Source: JBBAGE01 sp041655055
Lineage (GTDB): Bacteria > Pseudomonadota > Alphaproteobacteria > Rhodobacterales > Rhodobacteraceae
Reading direction: 5' to 3'
Length of the DNA stretch: 13,360 nucleotides
NCBI GenBank assembly: GCA_041655055.1
Contig: JBBAGE010000055.1
Span: forward strand, 1 to 13,360
Both the position numbers and the translations under genes were made by a program. The notes beneath the pieces are model-generated. The model was not told the DNA's origin. It was given only the letters and a program-made list of their open reading frames with translations, and did no database searches. The stretch's first letter is position 1; each line of letters opens with the position of its first letter. Positions 1-8,797 of this stretch are shown one piece after another.

Positions 1-1
1 T

Positions 2-1336
2 GCCTCGGGCCGGTCGGGCTGGGCCGATGCCACCCTTGATGGGCCGCGGCAGGATCTCTCGGCGCTGTTTGATCTGGTGATGACACATGTGCCCGCCCCC
101 AAGCAGATCGCGCGCCGCGATGAGCCGTTTCAGATGCTCGCCACCACGCTGGGTTCGGACCCCTTCATCGGCCGCATCCTCAGCGGTCGGGTCGAAGCCG
201 GCACATTGCGCGCGGGCGAAACCATCAAGGCCCTGACCCGCGATGGCGAACGGATCGAACAATTCCGCGTGACCAAAATCCTGGCCTTCCGCGGCCTTGG
301 CCAACAGCCGATCGATCTGGCCGAAGCCGGCGATATCGTCACCCTTGCGGGCATGTCCAAAGCCACCGTGGCCGATACGCTTTGCGATTTGTCGGTTGAT
401 GTGCCCCTGCCCGCCCAGCCGATCGATCCGCCAACGATCACCGTTACATTTGGCATCAATGACAGCCCACTGGCCGGGCGCGACGGCAAAAAGGTGCAAT
501 CCCGCGTCATTCGCGAACGGCTGATGAAAGAGGCCGAATCCAACGTCGCGATCAAGATCACCGATACCCCCGGCGGCGAAGCCTTTGAGGTTGCCGGTCG
601 TGGCGAATTGCAAATGGGTGTGCTGATCGAAAACATGCGCCGCGAAGGGTTCGAATTGTCGATTTCCCGCCCGCAGGTGTTGTTTCAAACCGGGCCGAAT
701 GGCGAACGGCTGGAACCGATCGAAGAAGTCACCATCGATGTGGATGATGAATTCACCGGCGCCGTGATCGAAAAAATCACCGGCCCCCGCAAGGGCGAGA
801 TGATCGAGATGAAACCCGCCGGCACCGGCAAAACCCGGATCGTGGCGCATGTGCCCTCGCGCGGGTTGATCGGCTATTACGGCGAATTTCTGACCGATAC
901 ACGCGGCACCGGTGTGCTCAACCGTGTATTCCACGAATGGGCGCCGCATAAAGGCCCGATTTCCGGGCGCCGCGCTGGCGTGCTGATCTCGATGGAGGAT
1001 GGCGTTTCGGTCGCCTATGCGCTTTGGAACCTCGAAGAACGTGGCCGCCTGTTTATCGGCGCGCAGGAACAGGTCTATCAGGGCATGATTATTGGCGAGC
1101 ATTCGCGCGACAATGACCTTGAGGTGAACCCGCTCAAGGGCAAAAAATTGACCAACGTTCGCGCCTCGGGCACGGATGAGGCTGTGCGCCTGACCACACC
1201 GGTCACCATGTCGCTGGAACAGGCGATTGCCTATATCGACGATGACGAATTGGTCGAAGTGACGCCCAATTCGATCCGGATGCGCAAACGCTACCTCGAC
1301 CCGCATGAACGCAAACGCCAAGCGCGGGCAAGCTGA
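2..1336 (+). CDS. typA: Ribosome-associated GTPase TypA/BipA, 5' end cut by window
   Basis: This is the C-terminal 444 residues of TypA/BipA, a translational GTPase of the EF-G/LepA group that binds the ribosome and is tied to stress growth and 50S assembly. The reading frame is open from base 2 with no start; the ATG at 77 is internal, because the residues before it still match the family. The first visible residues (ASGRSGWAD) are the G5 element at the end of the GTPase domain. Then come the domain II barrel (from about ATTLGSDPFIGRI), the EF-G domain III-like part with GRGELQMGVLIENMRREGFE, the domain V-like part with VPSRGLIGYYGEFLTDTRG, and the BipA-specific C-terminal domain ending in ELVEVTPNSIRMRKR. 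The family is about 605 residues, so roughly 160 N-terminal residues, with Walker A and the switches, lie outside the window. The gene ends with TGA one base before a strong terminator. It is convergent with the minus-strand genes. Confidence 0.96.
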   Translation, partial: ASGRSGWADATLDGPRQDLSALFDLVMTHVPAPKQIARRDEPFQMLATTLGSDPFIGRILSGRVEAGTLRAGETIKALTRDGERIEQFRVTKILAFRGLGQQPIDLAEAGDIVTLAGMSKATVADTLCDLSVDVPLPAQPIDPPTITVTFGINDSPLAGRDGKKVQSRVIRERLMKEAESNVAIKITDTPGGEAFEVAGRGELQMGVLIENMRREGFELSISRPQVLFQTGPNGERLEPIEEVTIDVDDEFTGAVIEKITGPRKGEMIEMKPAGTGKTRIVAHVPSRGLIGYYGEFLTDTRGTGVLNRVFHEWAPHKGPISGRRAGVLISMEDGVSVAYALWNLEERGRLFIGAQEQVYQGMIIGEHSRDNDLEVNPLKGKKLTNVRASGTDEAVRLTTPVTMSLEQAIAYIDDDELVEVTPNSIRMRKRYLDPHERKRQARAS

Positions 1337-1337
1337 T

Positions 1338-1367
1338 AAAAACCCCGGCCCCGCGGCCGGGGTTTTT
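1338..1367. terminator. Bidirectional intrinsic terminator after typA
   Basis: A perfect 13-bp inverted repeat begins one base after the typA stop: AAAAACCCCGGCC (1338-1350), loop CCGC, then GGCCGGGGTTTTT (1355-1367). The GC core is followed by five T on the plus strand and, because the A tract mirrors it, by five T on the minus strand too. It should therefore stop typA transcription and also any minus-strand transcription coming through from the alaS side. A GC-rich stem plus a T run is the textbook Rho-independent form. Confidence 0.93.
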
Positions 1368-1623
1368 CGTTACGGGGGATCGCTGCGCTGGCTCCGATAC
1401 TGCATCCGTCCCGCGCAAGGATAAGCTCAACGGGTTGGACGTTCACATGGCGGACCTCCGCCCCCAATCCGCTGGCGCAAAACGAATCCGCGCCTCAATA
1501 AACACCAGTCGCGGCCAAATTCCCTGATGTCACGCCACTTTTCAGCCCTGTGCACCGCCAAATGCCGCAATCGGATCACGAGACTTTGCCGCAGCAACAA
1601 TCGCAAAAGTTAACAACTCGCCC

Positions 1624-1640
1624 GTGAACACACCGTTCAC
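1624..1640. repeat. Inverted repeat GTGAAC-N5-GTTCAC
   Basis: The two 6-base arms GTGAAC (1624-1629) and GTTCAC (1635-1640) are perfect inverted complements separated by ACACC. The arms contain GAAC and GTTC, but the layout is an inverted repeat, unlike the direct-repeat alphaproteobacterial SOS box seen upstream of recA. It could be an operator for a dimeric regulator, yet no gene start lies nearby on either strand, so the role is unknown. Confidence 0.35.
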
Positions 1641-1674
1641 CCCAAGCCAAAGCCAATCACATTGCGCGCGAACG

Positions 1675-1787
1675 GGCATATCGCGTCGCGCCGCGAATTT
1701 CCGCATGCGGACGCCCCCGGCACATAAATCCCGGGAACAATTCGCAACGCTACGCTGCTACCTCCTGGGCACCTGGCATATCGCGTC
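1675..1787 (+). repeat. 13-bp direct repeat, copies 100 bp apart
   Basis: The sequence GGCATATCGCGTC occurs at 1675-1687 and again at 1775-1787, a period of exactly 100 bases. The first eight bases recur in inverted orientation as GATATGCC at 1864-1871. The sequence between the copies does not look duplicated, so this is a short dispersed repeat and not a tandem duplication. No function is evident. Confidence 0.35.
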
Positions 1788-2132
1788 AACGCCCAGACGA
1801 TGAAGCGTCGGGCCATATTATCGCAATTTCCTGCGCCCTCATCCCATACAACCCCGCCCCGATGATATGCCGAGGCGCAAATCGGCCGGACTGAAGCCGC
1901 CACCACCACGGTTGCGCACGGGCCTTTCCCCTGCGCCGCCCACATGGATCAACCCCGCTCAGGCCGCAATATAATGAGTCTCGCATCCACGCATGCAAAA
2001 AAACGCGCACCCGCCGCACCGCTCTGCACGGTCATCTCGCCCGAACCCAAAATTCCCGCCGGGCGCACCAGATCCAGCGCCTGTGGTCCGTAATGGCCCC
2101 AGTCGGCATCTGCCGCGCATGGCGCATATTGG

Positions 2133-2426
2133 TCAGGCCGGGTCTACCATCTCCACGATCACCAGCTCACGCTCCGATGCGCCCTCGGCATAAGCCAGCG
2201 CCTCTTGATAGGCAGCCGAATTATAGCAGGCCTGCGCATCCGCGACCGAAGGAAAACGCACCACCACATTGCGCGGCCGCCCCTCGCCCTCGATCTGCAC
2301 GGCTGTGCCGCCGCGCACCAAAAACTCGCCGCCATAGGCCGCAATCGCGGCCGGGGCAAGCGCCGCATAGCGCGCGTAACGCTCCGGGTCGGTGATCGTG
2401 GCCCGTGTGATCCATAAGGCCGCCAT
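2133..2426 (-). CDS. DUF1330 family small protein
   Basis: A 97-residue protein of the DUF1330 family, small ferredoxin-like (dimeric alpha-beta barrel) proteins of unsettled function. Family features in order: an N-terminal strand and DPERYARY helix (MAALWITRATITDPERYARY), the segment AAYGGEFLVRGG, the strand RNVVVRFPSVADAQACYNSAAYQEA with its conserved aromatic/Tyr pattern, and the closing VIVEMVDPA. Length is normal for the family. There is no signal peptide or membrane segment, so it is probably cytosolic. The ATG lies one base beyond the alaS stop (TGA, A, ATG), with a GGGGG run ahead that can serve as ribosome site, so it is very likely co-transcribed with and translationally coupled to alaS. 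Nothing in the sequence shows what it acts on. Confidence 0.88.
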   Translation of the reverse strand: MAALWITRATITDPERYARYAALAPAAIAAYGGEFLVRGGTAVQIEGEGRPRNVVVRFPSVADAQACYNSAAYQEALAYAEGASERELVIVEMVDPA

Positions 2427-2427
2427 T

Positions 2428-5076
<2,649 letters not shown>

Positions 5077-5184
5077 GATCTGCTCTGAGCTTTCTCTGGT
5101 TTCGGGTCTGATCCCATTTATATCCGCGCAGGCGGGCTGTCCATCCAGCCGCGCCCGGCACGGCTGGCATTTTGGCGGCGGGGT

Positions 5185-6264
5185 CTATTCCTCGACCAAA
5201 GGATCACCGCGATCCTCATCGCTGGCGCTCATGTCGAATTCCAGCCCGTGCGAGGCGCGGATCTTGTCTTCGATTTCCGCGGCGATGGTCTGATTTTCCC
5301 GCAAGAATGTCTTGGCGTTTTCGCGCCCCTGGCCGATGCGTTGATCACCATAGGAAAACCAGCTTCCGGATTTTTCGACAACGCCGGCCTTGACCCCGAG
5401 ATCAAGCAATTCACCGGTTTTTGAAATACCTTCGCCATACATGATGTCGAATTCGACCTGTTTGAACGGCGGCGCGACCTTGTTCTTGACCACCTTCACG
5501 CGGGTCTGGTTGCCGACGACTTCGTCGCGATCCTTGATCGAGCCGATGCGTCGGATATCCAGCCGCACCGAGGAATAGAATTTCAGCGCCTGTCCGCCGG
5601 TCGTCGTTTCCGGGCTGCCGAACATGACGCCGATCTTCATCCGGATCTGGTTGATGAAGATCACGGTGCATTGCGAACGTGAAATCGAACCGGTCAGCTT
5701 GCGCATCGCCTGGCTCATCAGTCGGGCATGCACCCCGACCGAGCTGTCGCCCATATCGCCCTCAAGTTCGGATTTGGGGGTCAGGGCGGCGACCGAATCA
5801 ACCACCACCATGCTGACCGCGCCCGAACGCACAAGCGTATCAACGATTTCAAGCGCCTGTTCGCCGGTATCGGGTTGCGAAATCAGCAATTCGTCCAGAT
5901 TGACGCCAAGTTTCTTGGCATAGATCGGGTCAAGCGCATGTTCGGCATCAACGAAAGCGCAGACGCCACCCTTTTTCTGTTCCTCGGCAACGCAATGCAG
6001 GGTGAGCGTCGTTTTGCCCGAACTTTCCGGCCCATAGATTTCGACGATACGCCCCTTGGGCAAGCCGCCGATCCCCAGGGCAATATCAAGGCCCAGCGAA
6101 CCTGTTGATGTTGCTTCGATTTCGGCGACCGGATTATCGGCACCAAGCCGCATGATCGAGCCTTTGCCGAACTGTCGTTCGATTTGTGCCAGCGCGGAAT
6201 CGAGCGCCTTTTGCTTTTCTGTTTCGCGCTTGTCGGTCATGTTGAATAAAGTCGCCGTTGCCAT
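5185..6264 (-). CDS. recA: Recombinase RecA
   Basis: RecA forms filaments on single-stranded DNA, drives homologous strand exchange and stimulates LexA self-cleavage in the SOS response. With the start chosen here it has 359 residues, the usual size. Visible motifs: Walker A GPESSGKTT (78-86), VDAEHALD with the catalytic Glu (E108), Walker B-type VVVDSVAAL (153-161), NQIRMKIGVMFGSPETTTGG covering loop L2 with the switch Gln (Q207), and an acidic tail (SDEDRGDPLVEE). The open frame extends to 6303, but the ATG at 6264 is preferred. It has AAGGA eight bases upstream and starts the family-like MATATLFNMTDKRE, whereas the ATG at 6273 directly abuts that same AAGG and the one at 6303 adds non-conserved residues. 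A sigma-70-type promoter and a perfect SOS box lie upstream, so it should be damage-inducible. cckA lies upstream and alaS downstream on the same strand. Confidence 0.98.
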   Translation of the reverse strand: MATATLFNMTDKRETEKQKALDSALAQIERQFGKGSIMRLGADNPVAEIEATSTGSLGLDIALGIGGLPKGRIVEIYGPESSGKTTLTLHCVAEEQKKGGVCAFVDAEHALDPIYAKKLGVNLDELLISQPDTGEQALEIVDTLVRSGAVSMVVVDSVAALTPKSELEGDMGDSSVGVHARLMSQAMRKLTGSISRSQCTVIFINQIRMKIGVMFGSPETTTGGQALKFYSSVRLDIRRIGSIKDRDEVVGNQTRVKVVKNKVAPPFKQVEFDIMYGEGISKTGELLDLGVKAGVVEKSGSWFSYGDQRIGQGRENAKTFLRENQTIAAEIEDKIRASHGLEFDMSASDEDRGDPLVEE

Positions 6265-6272
6265 TGTTGCCA

Positions 6273-6277
6273 TCCTT
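6273..6277 (-). promoter_or_regulatory. Ribosome binding site deciding the recA start
   Basis: AAGGA on the minus strand lies eight bases before the ATG at 6264. That spacing supports the 6264 start over the in-frame ATG at 6273, which this motif directly overlaps. Confidence 0.75.
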
Positions 6278-6313
6278 ATTTCACAGCCGCCGCCGGGCGG
6301 CAATGGTGCTGAT

Positions 6314-6328
6314 GTTCACCAAGTGTTC
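6314..6328 (-). promoter_or_regulatory. SOS box (LexA operator) of recA
   Basis: GTTC (6314-6317), seven bases, GTTC (6325-6328) is an exact match to the alphaproteobacterial LexA operator GTTC-N7-GTTC; read on the recA strand it is GAAC-N7-GAAC. It begins four bases past the predicted -10 element and so covers the expected transcription start, where a bound repressor would block polymerase. It lies about 50 bases upstream of the chosen ATG. Confidence 0.9.
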
Positions 6329-6332
6329 CCGC

Positions 6333-6361
6333 CTTATGGGGGTAAAGCGCGAACATTTCAA
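6333..6361 (-). promoter_or_regulatory. Predicted sigma-70 promoter of recA
   Basis: On the minus strand TTGAAA (6356-6361, five of six to the -35 consensus), a 17-base spacer and CATAAG (6333-6338, four of six to the -10 consensus). Transcription would start near 6326, inside the SOS box. Position, spacing and overlap with the operator agree with one another. Confidence 0.7.
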
Positions 6362-6395
6362 CAAAATTCTCTTGCATCAGTTTGCACCAAACGGA

Positions 6396-6411
6396 TTAAC
6401 AACGCGTTACC
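6396..6411. promoter_or_regulatory. CtrA-like site between cckA and recA
   Basis: TTAAC (6396-6400), five bases, GTTACC (6406-6411) matches the palindromic CtrA form TTAAC-N5-GTTAAC with one substitution (C for A at 6410). It is centred about 77 bases upstream of the predicted recA start site and just after the cckA stop. A GANTC methylation-type site (GATTC, 6412-6416) touches it. This is a motif-based inference only. Confidence 0.4.
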
Positions 6412-6414
6412 GAT

Positions 6415-8703
6415 TCACAGTAAATCCTGCACCGTGGCGGTTAATTGGCTGAGCGAGAAAGGTTTCGGCAGAAATACCGAATTCGGAATCCGCGCCTGCT
6501 GTTCCGAGAAATTTTCTTCGGCATAGCCGGATACGAAAACCACCTTGACGCCGGGCCGCGATTTCAAAGCCTCGCTAACCCAGGTCGGCCCGTCCATGCC
6601 CGGCATGATCACATCGGTCACAAACACATCGACCACAAGCGAGCGATCTTCGAGCAAGGCCAGCGCGTCTTCGGCATTTTCAGCCTCGATCACCGTGTAG
6701 CCGCGCAGGCGCAACGCGCGCGAGGCAAAGGCGCGGACCGGGGCTTCATCCTCGACCAGAAGCACCACGCCTCCTTCAAAGCGCGGAGGCGACGCTGGCG
6801 CAGGGGGCGCGGCTATGGGCATGGGCGGTCCGTCGTAGATCGGTAAATAGAGGGTAAACCGCGTGCCCTCGCCCACGATGCTATCGACGAAAATGAACCC
6901 GCCGGTCTGTTTGATGATCCCATAGGCCGTTGACAGCCCCAGCCCCGTGCCCTCGCCCGTGCGTTTGGTGGTGAAAAACGGCTCGAATATCTTTTGCAAT
7001 TTATCGGGGGGAATTCCGCGGCCCTTGTCGGTAACGCTGACCAGAACATATTCGCCGGCGGGCACGCGGGCGCGATCGCGTTCATAGGGTTCGCGCAGAT
7101 GTGCATTTTTTGTCGTGATCACGATTTCGCCGCCTTCGGGCATGGCGTCACGGGCATTGACCACAAGGTTCATGATCACCTGTTCGATCTGGCGTTTATC
7201 GGCACGAATCGGCAAAAGCGCCGAGTCATGGGTCAGCGTCAGGGTGGTTTTTTCGCCCACAAGCCGGCTGAGCAGATGCCCAAGTTCCGACAAGGTATCG
7301 CGCAGATCGACGATTTCGGGCTTGAGCGTCTGTTTTCGGGAAAATGCCAGCAATTGGCCCACCAAAGCGGCGGCCCGATTGGCATTTTGATTAATCTGGA
7401 TCAGGTCGCGATAGGCGGGATCATTGCGATCATGGCGAAGCAACAACAGATCGCAATGGCCCGAAATTGCGGTCAGCAAGTTATTGAAATCATGCGCAAC
7501 TCCGCCTGCCAACTGGCCGATCGCCTGCATTTTCTGGCTTAGAACGAATTGCGCCTCAAGCGATTTGAGCTCGGTCGCATCGTTGAGCACGGCGATCAGC
7601 GTGACCTGTTCACCCTCGACCACACGGTTGAGGATCACCTGCAGATGCACCTCGTTTTCGGTGCGGCTGGCGCGCAGAATCTCGGGCGGCGGCGGGGCGA
7701 TGCTATGGGCGGCCTCCATCAGCCAATCGGTGACCGGGCGCCCCAGCCCGTCGATCAGGGTCGAGAGCAGTTCGCCCCCGGGTTCAGACACCTGCAACAG
7801 ATCCCGCGCGGGTTTGTTGGCGCGCAGGACATGGCCTTCGGGCGCGATCTTGAGCAAGGGCACCGGCAGCAGATCAAGCAGATCCCAATCGCCGGTGGGC
7901 ACGGCCTTTTTGGTCAGGAAATAGATTTCACGACGGCCCGCCGCGCTTTCAACCTCGGCCACCTGCACGCGTTGGCGGCCGTTGGCGGTCATGATTTCAT
8001 GGATATCACCGGGGCGCAGCGGCAAATCGGTGATGATCCGGTCGAGCGAGGCCTCGCGCCGGCCGATCATGTGCCGCAGCGCTTCGTTCATGAACAAAAC
8101 GCTGCCGGTGCGCGACGCCGTAAGCATCGGCAGGCTGATCGCATCGGCATCGCGCACCGGTAAACGCAGCGCAATATCTTCGAGCCGCGAGAGGAACGCA
8201 TCCTCGCCCATTTGATGGACCGAAAGCCGCATATGGCCGCGTTTGGTGGCAATATCTTCGCGCGCGGCGCCCAAAGCGCGGGCGCGATCCTGAAGCCGGC
8301 GCAGCGTTGCGGCCGGCGCGGCAAAAAGCCCGTCAAACGTGGCGGCCAGCGTCGGCGCGGCGCCGGTGGTGAACAGATGCTGCGCCGCGTGATTGCAATA
8401 GCCCAGCACCCCATCGCTATTGGTGGAAAAGGCCGGCGCCGCATCATGGGCCACGAATTGCGCAATCGCCGCATGCATCTGGGCCTGGCGGTTACGCTCG
8501 CGCCGGGTGAGACCGCGCACCAACAGCACGATCCACATCAGCACAAGCCCGCCTGACATCAACACCATGCCCAGCCGGGGATCGGGCACGAAAAATGCCG
8601 CCCCCAACAACACCACACCCAAAACCGCCAGCATGATACTGCGCGGCGCCAGATCGCGCGCGATCTGTGTCAACCTGCCCGGGGCCAATGCCTGTTCCGT
8701 CAC
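6415..8703 (-). CDS. cckA: Hybrid histidine kinase CckA
   Basis: A 762-residue membrane hybrid kinase that fits CckA, which feeds phosphate through ChpT to the response regulator CtrA and controls cell cycle, motility or gene transfer agents depending on the species. Two membrane segments (about 23-39 and 44-63) are followed by PAS-like sensor regions (about 80-375). The dimerisation domain has phospho-acceptor H404 in GGVAHDFNNLLTAISGHCDL. The ATPase domain has the N box (MNLVVNARDAMPEGG, N512/N516), G1 DKGRGIPPD (559-567), F box IFEPFFTTK (572-580) and G2 GTGLGLS (585-591). A Pro/Ala linker leads to a receiver domain with E651/D652, phospho-acceptor D697 in TDVIMPGMDG, S725 and K747 (LPKPFS). 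The start is GTG with AAAGGG seven bases ahead; the overlapping ATG at 8705 reads straight into TGA. It lies upstream of recA and behind a 94-base gap holding a full CtrA site. The assignment rests on the HDFNNLLTAI region and domain order. Confidence 0.93.
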   Translation of the reverse strand: MTEQALAPGRLTQIARDLAPRSIMLAVLGVVLLGAAFFVPDPRLGMVLMSGGLVLMWIVLLVRGLTRRERNRQAQMHAAIAQFVAHDAAPAFSTNSDGVLGYCNHAAQHLFTTGAAPTLAATFDGLFAAPAATLRRLQDRARALGAAREDIATKRGHMRLSVHQMGEDAFLSRLEDIALRLPVRDADAISLPMLTASRTGSVLFMNEALRHMIGRREASLDRIITDLPLRPGDIHEIMTANGRQRVQVAEVESAAGRREIYFLTKKAVPTGDWDLLDLLPVPLLKIAPEGHVLRANKPARDLLQVSEPGGELLSTLIDGLGRPVTDWLMEAAHSIAPPPPEILRASRTENEVHLQVILNRVVEGEQVTLIAVLNDATELKSLEAQFVLSQKMQAIGQLAGGVAHDFNNLLTAISGHCDLLLLRHDRNDPAYRDLIQINQNANRAAALVGQLLAFSRKQTLKPEIVDLRDTLSELGHLLSRLVGEKTTLTLTHDSALLPIRADKRQIEQVIMNLVVNARDAMPEGGEIVITTKNAHLREPYERDRARVPAGEYVLVSVTDKGRGIPPDKLQKIFEPFFTTKRTGEGTGLGLSTAYGIIKQTGGFIFVDSIVGEGTRFTLYLPIYDGPPMPIAAPPAPASPPRFEGGVVLLVEDEAPVRAFASRALRLRGYTVIEAENAEDALALLEDRSLVVDVFVTDVIMPGMDGPTWVSEALKSRPGVKVVFVSGYAEENFSEQQARIPNSVFLPKPFSLSQLTATVQDLL

Positions 8704-8708
8704 ATTTC
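8694..8708 (-). promoter_or_regulatory. Possible degenerate LexA site over the cckA start
   Basis: GTTC (8694-8697), seven bases, TTTC (8705-8708) differs by one base from the SOS box upstream of recA and has the same spacing. It spans the GTG start of cckA, so a bound repressor would act as a roadblock or on translation-initiation DNA and not as a classic promoter operator. A one-mismatch site can arise by chance; the biological context is what makes it worth listing. Confidence 0.3.
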
Positions 8709-8750
8709 AGCCCTTTACTCGAATCACCAACACCACTTCACATGGTGCAT

Positions 8751-8766
8751 GTTAACGCGGGCTTAA
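8751..8766 (-). promoter_or_regulatory. CtrA binding site upstream of cckA
   Basis: On the cckA strand the site reads TTAA, GCCCGCG, TTAAC: an exact match to the classic CtrA box TTAA-N7-TTAAC, and one substitution from the palindromic Rhodobacter-type form TTAAC-N5-GTTAAC. It sits 47-63 bases before the GTG start, in the only non-coding gap upstream of cckA. A GANTC site (8721-8725) lies between it and the gene, and a 5-bp inverted repeat CACCA/TGGTG (8731-8747) lies just downstream. This suggests that CtrA feeds back on transcription of its own kinase. Confidence 0.7.
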
Positions 8767-8797
8767 TATCGGCGAAATACCGCTTATGGTTGTAATG

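Larger units (their letters stand above)
1368..2132. other. Long gene-poor gap between typA and the DUF1330 gene
   Basis: About 765 bases without a gene I can support. The open frames here (for example minus strand 1637-1945) give low-complexity translations with no family resemblance and no credible ribosome site. I found no tRNA T-loop motif, no rRNA and no clear second terminator. What it does hold: a 6-bp inverted repeat (1624-1640), a 13-bp direct repeat with copies exactly 100 bases apart (1675 and 1775), an inverted 8-mer of the same motif (1864-1871), and a protein-like but start-less minus-strand frame at 1949-2143 that abuts the DUF1330 stop. It could be a decayed gene region, an unrecognised small RNA locus, or simply spacer. 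Confidence 0.5.

Noticed and set aside
1970..1975. Perfect TATAAT on the plus strand
   Set aside because: No -35-like hexamer at 16-18 bases upstream and no plus-strand gene follows before typical leader length.
1637..2019. Overlapping minus-strand open frames in the gap after typA
   Set aside because: Two frames compete over the same DNA, neither has a ribosome site or protein-like composition, and the codon bias does not match neighbouring genes.
5145..5167. Hairpin CCAGCCG/CGGCTGG between recA and alaS as a terminator
   Set aside because: The stem is only 7 bp with a 9-base loop, and no T run follows on the minus strand.
8703..8705. ATG at 8705 as the cckA start
   Set aside because: It reads ATG TGA, an immediate stop; the kinase frame begins with the overlapping GTG at 8703 and has a well-spaced AAAGGG.
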